NCBI GenBank assembly: GCA_003339415.1
Contig: PDHQ01000060.1
Coordinates: 1-64,000, forward strand
DNA from: Ophiocordyceps camponoti-saundersi (nom. inval.)
Taxonomy: Eukaryota; Ascomycota; Sordariomycetes; Hypocreales; Ophiocordycipitaceae
Direction of reading: 5' to 3'
Length of the DNA stretch: 64,000 nt
A program made the translations under genes and the position numbers. Below are positions 11,775 through 20,710 of this stretch, piece by piece; within the stretch, counting starts at the first letter, position 1, and every line of letters begins with the position of its first letter. The notes under the pieces were generated by a model. It was given only the letters and a program-made list of their open reading frames with translations. It was not told where the DNA came from and made no database searches.

Positions 11775-12113
11775 TCAATGTTGACCACCCTCAGCGTGAC
11801 CTTCACTGTGGTGGTGCTCGTCCTCCATAAAGAAGTGTTCGTATAGGCAGTACGATGCAAAGGCGACAGTGGCTATGCCGAGGCCGGGGGTGCAGTTTTT
11901 GAAGCGATTCCAGCGAGAAAAGGTGCCCGTGTATCTCCAAGCCTCGCTGTCAAGCAAGAAAGTCATTTATCTGTGTGCCATTATCGGGCTTCGTAGGGGA
12001 AGACGAACGCTCGCGCCCAGGGGTCGTTTGGCGCATTGCCGGTGGCGGCCCTGAGAGCACGTATATCGAAGCCGGTAATGTTGGGTTTGGGGTGGCGAGC
12101 CGCTCGCAGGATC
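11775..12113 (-). CDS. NADH:ubiquinone oxidoreductase subunit NDUFB3 (B12 type)
   Basis: The 3' exon 11946-11775 and the upstream exon (12009 up to about 12113) join over a 62 bp intron (12008-11947). They give the family signature NDPWARAEAWRYTG, then FSRWNRFK, a single membrane segment (PGLGIATVAFASYCLYEHFF) and a His-rich tail. This is an accessory subunit of the membrane arm of mitochondrial complex I, in the inner membrane. The N-terminus is unresolved. The frame stays open upstream only to an in-frame TGA near 12130, and no ATG lies between. A likely acceptor CAG at 12114-12116 suggests one more intron and a tiny first exon. One candidate is AT at 12257-12258, which would split the start codon and give 92 aa, about the family length. 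Confidence 0.8.
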
Positions 12114-12727
12114 CTGAGCCGTCAGTCCTTTCGCTGGCGCTGGCTCAGGGCGGAGGAGGCATGCCTTGTAGGTAGCATTTCAGCGCGTCGAGGAGGGAGG
12201 AATGCTGGAGAGGGAAGAAGATGAAGCTGGTTGGGATAGCTTCATTTATTCATTACATAAGAGGCACGTTAGCTCCAGCGCCTACCTAGAGGTGCCTACT
12301 GCCTAGTAAGGTAGGTCTGCGGAGATGCTTATCGGAACAACCCGGCAGAGTTGATCCGATTGGCGGACGGATCAACCTAGTGACCGGTCGATCTCCTCTT
12401 CCTCTCGCTCGGTCAAACCAACGTTGAGGACAAAGCACAGCATCTCGTTGCACCCAGAAAGCCCAAGGTCTTTGTTGCCTCGTGACCGCTTCCTTTTCCC
12501 TCGAGAAACACCATTGCCGCTACGACGCTACCTGAGACGCCCTCGCTCGGTCCCACTGCGCTTTCACGAAGAGCAACCGTCGTCGCTTTACTCACAACTA
12601 CCCTTTCGATCCTTGGCCTTATCACGCGAGGCCTACGACAAAGAAGTAAACGAAGAAAAAGAGAGAGAGAGAGGGATTGACGAACCTTTTCTCTTTTTCA
12701 TTCAAAGCTGACGGATATTTACACTCA

Positions 12728-12784
12728 ATGAGAAACCAGCGAGGCGATTCAAGTCGACGCCCTTCAAGACCCTCGTCGCGTTAG
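12728..12784 (+). promoter_or_regulatory. Upstream ORF in the CAF1 leader
   Basis: An 18-codon ORF with its own ATG (12728) and TAG (12782-12784) ends 93 bp before the CAF1 start. It lies in the probable 5' UTR. If transcribed, it would reduce or condition initiation at CAF1. Whether the mRNA starts upstream of it is not known from sequence. Confidence 0.4.
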
Positions 12785-12877
12785 AGACAGCCTGACATCG
12801 AACGTTGGCCCTCGACATTACCGCCCATCGACCCCGATCCCGTCACCTACCACGGCGAATATCGATACCCGTTTTCG

Positions 12878-14464
12878 ATGCCGCAGCTCCGGCCCTTTGG
12901 CGGCGGGCCCAGCGTGGGCGGCGGGCCCTTTCATCAGCAGCCTGGCTTTCCATCGCACGGCCAGCCGCAGGGCGGCAACCAGTACATGGGCGGCAACGGT
13001 CCCATCAACCCCTTCGCCGGCGGTTTCGCCGACTCGGGATTCGGCAGCCAGAATGCGCGCATGGGATTCGCCCACGGTCCCTCGGCCGGCCTGCCGCAGC
13101 CGCAGCATGGCGGCCAGGGTCAGCACAGCGTCTTGATGGATCATCCCACCATAGTCAAGACGCAGTCGAGCAAGGGCCGGATACGGGAAGTGTGGAAGCA
13201 TAATCTCCATGAAGAGATGGCTGTTCTCAGGGACTTGGTTGAACGATATCCCTACATCGCCATGGTAACGTGTCCAAAGTGCTCCCATTACCCCCTTCGC
13301 CGCCGCTAAAACGTTTTCTTGCAGGATACGGAATTTCCAGGTGTCGTTTCGAGGCCAATGGGCTGCTTTCGCGGCAAGAGTGACTATCACTACCAATGCC
13401 TTCGAACCAATGTCGACATGCTCAAAGTCATCCAAATCGGTTTGACGTTGCACAACAAAGACGGCGAGACGCCACCGGCGAGACCCTCACCAGATCAGGC
13501 CGCGCTCGCGGGTCGCAGGAACACCACCCAAGGCCCGTTTCCCTACACGTGGCAGTTCAACTTCAAGTTCTCGCTCAAGGAGGACATGTACAACGAGAAG
13601 TCAATCGAATCTCTCCAACAGGCCGGCATCGACTTCGGTCTCCTCGAGCGCGACGGCATCGACCCGCACGAGTTCGCGTCGCTGCTGATACCATCGGGCC
13701 TCGTGTGCTTTGACAACGTCCGATGGATCTCCTTCCACGGCGGCTACGACTTTGGCTACCTCACCAAGCTGCTCATCTGTTCACCGCTTCCCAACGACGA
13801 GGTCGACTTCAATAACAAGATGAAGCTCTACTTTCCCACTACGTACGACGTCAAGCACCTGATGAAGCACGCAATCAAGCTGCACAACTCGGGCCTCCTG
13901 ACGCCGAGCGACCCCAACGGTCCCGAGGTTCTGCAAAAGTTTGAGCACAAGTCGGGCCTCGAGAACGTCGCCGAGACGCTCAAGGTCAAGCGCATCGGGT
14001 CTGCTCATCAGGCCGGATCGGACTCGCTTCTGACGGGCAAGGTGTTCTTCCAAATGCGCGAGAAGATCTTCAACGGCGATATACCAGATGAGCACGTCGG
14101 CAAGGTTTGGGGTCTGGGCATACCGGACATTGGTCTCATCATGGGTTCCATGATGGGCCAACCCTCAGCAGCGGCGGCGGCGGCGGCGGCAGCAGCAGCA
14201 GCGACGGCGGCAGTTGTGGCGGCAGCGGCGACAGCGGCGGTAGCTTCGACGGGCGACCAGCAGTCCTCGTCCACGGGCCCGAACAACGGCGGGCAACAGT
14301 CCAACGGAGGGCCCAGCACGCCCAACACTGCCAGTGCCGGCCTCGTCAGCACGCCCGGCGCGCAGAGCCACGCGACGAATGGCCTTGGCAGCATGGGACC
14401 CATGACTCCCGGAGGAGGAGGCGGCGTCTTTGGCAACTTTGCCTTTGCCGGAAACAACAGGTAA
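12878..14464 (+). CDS. POP2: CCR4-NOT deadenylase subunit CAF1/POP2
   Basis: Exons 12878-13264 and 13325-14464 (60 bp intron, GTAACG...TTGCAG) give 508 aa. The DEDD exonuclease domain starts at about residue 102 (IREVWKHNLHEEMAVLRDLV). Motif I, the first catalytic Asp/Glu pair (AMDTEFPG), is split by the intron, and SFHGGYDFGYLTKLL carries the next acidic residue. The protein shortens mRNA poly(A) tails as part of the cytoplasmic CCR4-NOT complex. An N-terminal Gly/Pro/Gln-rich arm of ~100 residues precedes the domain. The C-terminus carries a long Ala-rich run encoded at about 14167-14245, then a Ser/Gly/Asn-rich tail. Both tails are common in filamentous fungi. The first in-frame ATG after the leader was taken as start; a short upstream ORF precedes it. 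Confidence 0.93.
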
Positions 14465-15617
14465 CGCAGTTCGTCGGTGGCGTCGAGCGGAGTCTTTGCA
14501 TTTTTGTTGTTTGCATTTCTTTGCATTTTCGGTGACGATGGGGTTTAAAGGAGGGGGTTGGCGAAAAGGGGGGAGAGCGCATTAGAGGGGGAGAGAGGAT
14601 GGAAAGGGGGAGAGAGAGAGAGAAGAGAAGAGGATGCCGGCTCTCTTCCTCGGACGAGGGTCAGACTGAAGCCCGGACGTTCTTCGAAAGGCTTTTTGAT
14701 CCTTTCGCTTCAATTTCCTCCCTTTTCTTTCCCATTCGTCTCCGGGACTCGTTCTTCCAAACTTCCGCACCGCAAGCGCGCGCGAATAAGGCGAAAGCGA
14801 GAAGGCAAAGCGACACGTCTACATTCGGAATGCCTCACTTACGATTTCTTTTTCTTCTCCTTTTTCTTCTCCTTCTGCTTCTACTCTGTTCTTTATTACC
14901 CTCACTCTTCTCTCCGCCCCCCTTCTTCTTCAAAAAAAACTCAGCTCTCCTCGATTCTTTCACGCTCTGTTTTCCCCTCACTCTCGACCCTTCTTTCTCT
15001 CCCGCCCCCTTTTTCCCACGTTTCTTTCATCGGAGGCGAGTTATGATCCTCTCGTCTTGAATGCATCAGGAATGGAAAGGGGAACCAGGGGAAAGACGAC
15101 GATACATGGGGGGGCGAGGGGTGGATGAGAGAACTTGAACTTTTAAGGGGAGAAGGGGAGCGAGGAGGTGAGGAAGAACCAGGCCTTATCCTTTTTTATC
15201 TTGATGCCGGGGGGAAGGGGGGGGGGGCTTTCGTCGTGTATCCTATCGGAAATCGTCTTGTACTACCTAGTTGATAGGGGGCAAAGGGGGAAGAGAGTGA
15301 GGCAGCGACAGAGAGAGAGAGAGAGAGAGACGGCAACGAACAAGAAGCCGAGTGATGGGATTTTTTTGCTATGCTGATTCCCTTGCCTATCTTGTGAGGA
15401 ACTATGTCATCGTGCCTCGTCATTTGCCGTCTTGTTTGATTGATCGTGTAAAGAAGATACCATTTTGCAAACCCCTTGACGCTTATGCTTGTAAAGAGAA
15501 AGATGAGACATTTTCCCAAGGAATGGAGATGGAAACATCGCTGACTGCCCTTCCCCCCCCCCCCTCCAAAAGCCAACTCCAACGCCGGCTCATGAGAAGC
15601 AAGCTGGATTTTTTCTT
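14465..15617. other. Convergent intergenic region CAF1 / GID9
   Basis: The 3' regions of two convergent genes. It is purine- or pyrimidine-biased throughout, with (GA)n at about 14608-14630 and 15310-15330 and CTT/TTC-rich DNA at 14840-15030. No gene is supported. Confidence 0.55.
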
Positions 15618-17039
15618 CTAAGTAATGTACACCTTCTTGAGTTCATGCAGGGGGTAAATCTCGCCCGTGCGCGGATCCTTGACCTGATCCGACGGCAAGC
15701 CGGCCTTCCTCGCCTGGTCGGTGAGCCGTTGGATGCCGCATACCCTGCCGTTGGGGAGGAGCATGAGGTCGTATTCGACGTGGCTCTTGGTGTGGTGGGC
15801 GTAGGGCACGTTGCGCGCGAGCTCGTTGAGTTCCGTCGAGCAGATGGGGCAGACGCCGTGGCCGAGGATGGAGGTGGCCTCGCCCTGGGCGGACGAGTGG
15901 CAGGCCGGAGTCTTGAGCGCCGACAGGCCTGAGGAGAGGGCGATGTGGAGCAGGGGGACGGAGGGAAGGGAGAGGAGGCTGTTGTGAGCCTTTGTGAAGA
16001 CGTCGGCTAGCTCGGCCCAGCGCGAGGGCTTATAGAGATCGGCGTAGGCGGAAGAGGCCACGTTTTGAGGCGGGTAGGCTAGCAGGCCGCAGGCTTGCTG
16101 GACGTCCTTGGGGTACACGGCCGCGTAGGGGACGAGGTGTTTCTTGGCGTGGGCGATGGCTTCCATGAGCTTGGGCTGCGACTGGGTGCGGATGAGCTCG
16201 ATGTATTGTTGATAGCGGAGCATGAACTCGAGCTTGCTCTGTAGATGGTCACATGTGGTCAGAGGAGCTGTGAACTGGGAATCAGGAGGGGGAAGAGATG
16301 GGTATGGAAAAGGTACCTCCATCTTGCGGAGTTCCTTTTTATTGTCGGTACACCATGCGAGGGCATCGGTGACGCTGCCACGGAGCAAGTTTTCGCGGAT
16401 ACGGCTCATGTTGACAAAAGTATCGATATCGACGAGGCTCTCTATACCCCTTTCGTTGGCCAGATCGGTAGCCGTCTGGATGAAGCCGTGGCGGAGGAGA
16501 TAGTCTGCCAAAAGTCGATCGAGTCTGCGACGACTCCACGCCTCGTACTTGACATCTTCGACGGTGTGTATGGAGTAGAGGTCATCCAGATGAGAGATGC
16601 GAGCGGCGATTTGCATGTGAAGACGAGATTCCTGCTCGGCGTACGCGTTCAACTTGCGCTTGACGCCACGCAGTCTGGCGACGATGGCGTCCATGTTCTT
16701 GAGAACATCCTGCTGAGAAGCTCGACCCGATACGGCGGCGGTGGCAGACTCCTTCAGCAGCGTCTTCAACGAAGAGGTGTCCTTTTCGATGGTGAAGTGA
16801 GCCGATCGAAAGTTTTTGCGGAGGAGTTCATTGGGGAGTCGAAGGAGCGGTTGGTCCTGTATGTAGTTGTTCAAGGGGTCGTCAGCAAGCGAGCGTCCGC
16901 GAAGGGGAGATTTGGGTAGGGGAGAGGCGGAGGAGGGGAGAGAAGAGAGATAAGAAAGGCGCAGAGAAGCAAGGAAAAAAGAACGTACGAGAAGAAGATG
17001 CTCATTATGCTTCAGAGCTGCATGTTCGAGATCCGCCAT
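15618..17039 (-). CDS. FYV10: GID/CTLH E3 ubiquitin ligase subunit GID9/FYV10 (MAEA homologue)
   Basis: Three exons, 17039-16989, 16856-16317 and 16238-15618, give 403 aa, close to the usual family length. Domains in order: N-terminal helix with the family motif LLLDQPLLRLPNELLRKNFR; LisH (about 155-190, LLADYLLRHGFIQTATDLA); CTLH; CRA; and a degenerate C-terminal RING (HGVCPICSTELNEL ... MLLPNGRVCG). In yeast this subunit pairs with Gid2 as the catalytic RING dimer that marks gluconeogenic enzymes for degradation. The start was placed at 17039 (MADLEH), not at an upstream ATG at 17066, because relatives begin this way. Both introns (132 and 78 bp) are multiples of three without in-frame stops, so an unspliced reading looks like one longer ORF. 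Confidence 0.92.
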   Translation of the reverse strand: MADLEHAALKHNEHLLLVRSFFLASLRLSYLSSLPSSASPLPKSPLRGRSLADDPLNNYIQDQPLLRLPNELLRKNFRSAHFTIEKDTSSLKTLLKESATAAVSGRASQQDVLKNMDAIVARLRGVKRKLNAYAEQESRLHMQIAARISHLDDLYSIHTVEDVKYEAWSRRRLDRLLADYLLRHGFIQTATDLANERGIESLVDIDTFVNMSRIRENLLRGSVTDALAWCTDNKKELRKMEVPFPYPSLPPPDSQFTAPLTTCDHLQSKLEFMLRYQQYIELIRTQSQPKLMEAIAHAKKHLVPYAAVYPKDVQQACGLLAYPPQNVASSAYADLYKPSRWAELADVFTKAHNSLLSLPSVPLLHIALSSGLSALKTPACHSSAQGEATSILGHGVCPICSTELNELARNVPYAHHTKSHVEYDLMLLPNGRVCGIQRLTDQARKAGLPSDQVKDPRTGEIYPLHELKKVYIT

Positions 17040-17487
17040 TGATTTTGCGAGGATTGTAGGAGTCAATGGTGGTGAAGCATAGATTGGCGATTTAGGTGAG
17101 TTGAGTTGAGTGGAGGGATGAAGTTGATATCATACCGGTACATGCATATGTGGGCTAGACGCAGATGTTCTCGCAGACGTAAATGGGTGGGTTTCGATGT
17201 CATGAAGAAAGATGAGTCAGCTATCTCGGAACCTCGGCATGAATACATGAAAAAAAGTACCAGTACGGGGTACGGCGGTACACGGTTGGCGACGGGCGCA
17301 AAAGTGCAAAGCGGCTTGCAGACACAGTGTCAAGCGGGGGAGCAGTGGCGCAGTTTCACGGGCGCGTGGCGCAACCATGATCCGAGCTTTTTTTTTTCCC
17401 GCTTTTTTTTCCCTGATGGTGGCCTCAGGCATCAACAGGACCCCGTTCATGTGCCCCCCCCCCAAGCTATATAAAGTCCTCTCGCTG

Positions 17488-17493
17488 CACGTG
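17488..17493. promoter_or_regulatory. E-box CACGTG upstream of CBF1
   Basis: A perfect CACGTG palindrome 886 bp upstream of the CBF1 start. This is the site that Cbf1-type bHLH proteins recognise. Function here is inferred. Confidence 0.35.
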
Positions 17494-17527
17494 CTCATTC
17501 ACCTCGTGACCTGGCCGCGCCGTCCAT

Positions 17528-17528
<1 letters not shown>

Positions 17529-17569
<41 letters not shown>

Positions 17570-17636
17570 ACCCCCCCCCCCCCCCCCCTAGCCCCCCCCC
17601 CCCCCCCCCCCACGACCACCCCCCNNNNNNNNNNTT

Positions 17637-17671
<35 letters not shown>

Positions 17672-17743
17672 GATGAATTTTTTTTTTTTTTTTCTTCCCA
17701 GAAAAAATGTGGGCTGCCCCCCCCCCCCCCCCCCCCCCCCCCC
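17529..17743. other. Assembly gap in poly-C/poly-T DNA
   Basis: Nearly pure C from 17529 to 17624, then ten N at 17625-17634, then nearly pure T to about 17692, and a second C run at about 17717-17743. The N run shows the assembly was not closed here. True length and content are unknown. Confidence 0.95.
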
Positions 17744-18081
17744 TCATCTCCTTAGCCCATATCGCAAAACGAGAGCGACAGAGAGTCGCGACGAACGGCG
17801 GCGGCTCGTAGGATAAAGCCCGCGTGATTCTCTCTCCTCTCTTTTCTCGCTCTTCTCTCGCTCTCTCTCTCTCTTCTTATCTCTCCATCTTCTCCTCTCC
17901 TCTCTCCAGCTCCTTCTCCTACCTCTTTTGATCTCTATTTCAATCGCCCTTTCTAAATCTCATCGCCTTCGCTCGACTCCGTCATCGTCTCCGTCGACGC
18001 CTATTCTCCCTTCAAAATCGGGTCTTACTGCTTGTACGAATACACGGCGCGATATCACGAGATTCCATTCGCGCAATAAAA

Positions 18082-18087
18082 CACGTG
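18082..18087. promoter_or_regulatory. E-box CACGTG in the CBF1 leader
   Basis: CACGTG at 18082-18087 overlaps the predicted donor (GTGAGT from 18085) of the CBF1 5' UTR intron and lies ~290 bp before the start codon. It is a candidate autoregulatory site (inference). Confidence 0.4.
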
Positions 18088-18341
18088 AGTCGCCAAACCC
18101 GTGATCTGGGCACATGATCTGCGAGGTATGTCCTGGTCAATGCACTTCCCCCTCCCCCCCTTTTTTACCCTTCTATTTCATTCTTGTCTCTGCTATCAAG
18201 GACCCCGAAATGATTCTCCATCTCCTTGTCACCTCATCGATGCCTCTCATCATGTTGCCTGTCCTTGAGGCAAGGCATCGGGTGCCTCTTCACTCGCCTT
18301 GGCTATGCCTTTCCTCTCACTCACTAACAACACACCGTCAG
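18085..18341 (+). other. Probable 5' UTR intron of CBF1
   Basis: Strong donor GTGAGT at 18085, branch-like CTAAC at about 18324, and acceptor CAG ending at 18341, 37 bp before the ATG. It is non-coding and predicted from splice signals alone. Confidence 0.55.
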
Positions 18342-18378
18342 CATCGTCCCAAACTGAGCACGCCATCGACACGTCGTC

Positions 18379-19370
18379 ATGTCTGAGCCGGCAGAGCAGC
18401 CGGAGCTCGCTTCTCCAGGCCAGAAGCGGAAGCGAGATGCTACCAGCCCCGGAGACCAGCGGCCAAAACGCACCGCGCCCCCCGCCGCCATGTCGGCAGA
18501 CACGGCCGCCTTTATCGAAAGCGCCATCGAGGCGTCCCAGGCCGCCGCCGCCAGCGGTGTCAGCGTCGCCGACTTTAGTGCCCTTCAACAGGCCGCTGCC
18601 GCTGAGCACTCCGAGTCGACAGATCCGTCAAATGCCACCACCACAGCACAGGCCGCCCTGGGCATGTACCCAACCCTCCACGTGCCGGCATCGACCGAGG
18701 AGCAATTCGCCGCTCAGGCCGTCGCCGAAGGAGATCATGGAGGCGGAGGTGGCCCGGACAGCTCCTTCAACCCCGACGTCACCCATTCCGACTCCATGAT
18801 GGAACCCCCCCCAGTAAGCCCTGGCCATGCGCCGCCTCCCGCCAACGGCGTCCAGCCACGGTACTCGACCTCATCATCAACCAACGTGAAACCCAGCGTC
18901 GGTTCTGAGGAGTGGCACAAGATGCGCAAGGACAACCACAAAGAAGGTAAGCGCGTTTCGCCGCCGTCTTTTGCCCCTCCCCTTGACGCGTCCAAACGAC
19001 TCGTCTGCTAATGGATTTTTCCCTCGTTCAAGTTGAGCGTCGTCGCCGCGAGACGATCAACGAAGGTATCAACGAGCTGGCCAAGATCGTACCAGGGTGT
19101 GAAAAGAACAAGGGTTCGATCCTGCAACGCGCTGTTAGCTTCATATCACAGCTCAAGGAGAACGAGCAGCAGAACATTGAGAAGTGGACGCTGGAGAAGC
19201 TTCTCACGGAGCAGGCCATCACCGAGCTGAGCGCGTCCAACGACAAGCTGAAGCAGGAGTGCGAGAGGCTGTATCGCGAGCTCGAGACGTGGAAACGGGT
19301 CGCACAAAACGCCGGCCTCGAGCCGCCTCAGCCCAAGGAGGAGCCGGCCCCGAGCGCGCCGTCGAGTTAG
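18379..19370 (+). CDS. CBF1: bHLH transcription factor CBF1 (centromere-binding factor 1)
   Basis: Exons 18379-18946 and 19033-19370 (86 bp intron, GTAAGC...TTCAAG) give 301 aa. The intron splits the DNA-binding basic region. Joined, it reads DNHKEVERRRRETINEGINELAKIVP, carrying the His-Glu-Arg triad that reads CACGTG. Helix 2 (GSILQRAVSFISQLKENEQ) and a leucine-zipper-like coiled coil follow. Residues 1-~160 are Ala/Ser/Pro-rich with a Lys/Arg patch (QKRKRDA) that could serve nuclear import. In yeast Cbf1 binds the centromere CDEI element and sulfur-metabolism promoters. In filamentous fungi it is mainly a promoter regulator. The gene's own promoter carries CACGTG boxes. Confidence 0.92.
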
Positions 19371-20710
19371 AAGAGCGACGGCGACGAAGCAGCTGTGTTA
19401 TTCTGACTGACGATGACCTCGGTCATCTAACGCCAAATCCTCCGAACAAAGAAGAGTCATACTCCGTTTTTTTAATCCAATCCTCTCCGCGCCCCCTTTA
19501 TTTCCGTGTCCGATCCCCCCCCCCCCCCCCCCCCCCGCGGGGGCGCGGTTCCCCCCCCGCCCCCGCGGCTGCCGCGGGGGGCGGCCGCCTCTTGTCTTCC
19601 TAGCCATCTTCCCGAGGCGGTGTTCATCTTGTCCACAAGTTTCGGGATCGCTGTCGAGCGGCACTTTGGGTCTCTATCTCTCTCCCCTTTTTTCATCATC
19701 TATCCATGGTCCACCGTTTTCTCCCCCCTTTTTCTCGTCTACAGCCTCGTAGCCGGCGGAAAGGGAAAAAAAAAAAGGGGGTAAGGTAGTGTTAACCACG
19801 TCTCAGGCGTAACGCGGGTGAGAGAGAAGAAGGCTTTCCATCTTCCCGTCTCGGGTGTGGATTCTCTGCAGCGGCACGCAGCAGAAGTCGGACGGGGGTG
19901 GCATATATGTTACCTACCTACCTACTATCTACGGTTACAGCCGGCAAGAAGGATTACATGTAATATGACACCTTTTCTATCAGCTCCCCCCCCTTGTTCA
20001 CGGGCTGGAAGCGAGCTCGGTCTATGCGCTTCGTGTCCGGGTCACGAGAGGGGATGTCATCGTCGTTCCCCAATCCCGTCTTAACTACGGATACACAACG
20101 AGGCCTGAAACTTGACACCAAGTACCTAAACGGGTTGAAAACCACAATGTAATTGATAAACCGTATTGGAGAAAAGAAAACAAAAACTACACGCCAACAC
20201 CAAACTTTTTACACCATTACCAAGAGTAACGCTCTACAAGTCGAGAAAAGCAGCTCAGCGAAGAGAGCAGAACAAGACAAAAGGAAACAAGAACACATGG
20301 ACGAATAACAAGAGCTTTTCCCCACCGTCATCCTTTCCCCCCCCCCTTTTCCTCCCAGCTACGCAAAAGTACAACCAGGGATGAAAAAAAACACAAGAAA
20401 ACACAGAGTAAAAGGAGGGTTCAAGCAAGGGACAACGGGCTTGCAAATCAAGGGAGTGGGTTGGGGCTCGTCTGACCGTCTTGAGGCTATCGAGAGAAAG
20501 GAAAAACACTCTCAAAGTCTAGCACCGAGGACGACATGGTATCCAAACAATCCAAAAAGATAGAAGGAAGAAAATAGACGTCAGAGACAAAAGGGAAGAA
20601 CAAAAAAAGAAGAGTAACCGTGACAGTCATCGTCGCTCATCCTCGGTCAACGCCTCCGTCAGAGAGGGTGTTGCGTGTGAAATAGACCAAAGAAAACGGG
20701 GAGACAGTGG
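19371..20710. other. Convergent intergenic region CBF1 / YDR124W-domain gene
   Basis: The 3' regions of two convergent genes. It contains a C run and GC-rich palindromic patch at about 19516-19590, a TACGGATA at about 20085 and AAC/AAAG-rich DNA at 20160-20600. No gene is supported. Confidence 0.55.

Larger units (their letters stand above)
17040..18378. other. Divergent promoter region GID9 / CBF1
   Basis: Contains the assembly gap and homopolymers listed separately, a CT-rich CBF1 leader (17820-17950), a probable 5' UTR intron and two CACGTG boxes. No coding gene is seen. Confidence 0.6.

Noticed and set aside
12818..13453. 211-codon antisense frame over CAF1
   Set aside because: Mirror frame of a GC-rich coding exon. 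CAF1 on the plus strand has full domain support.
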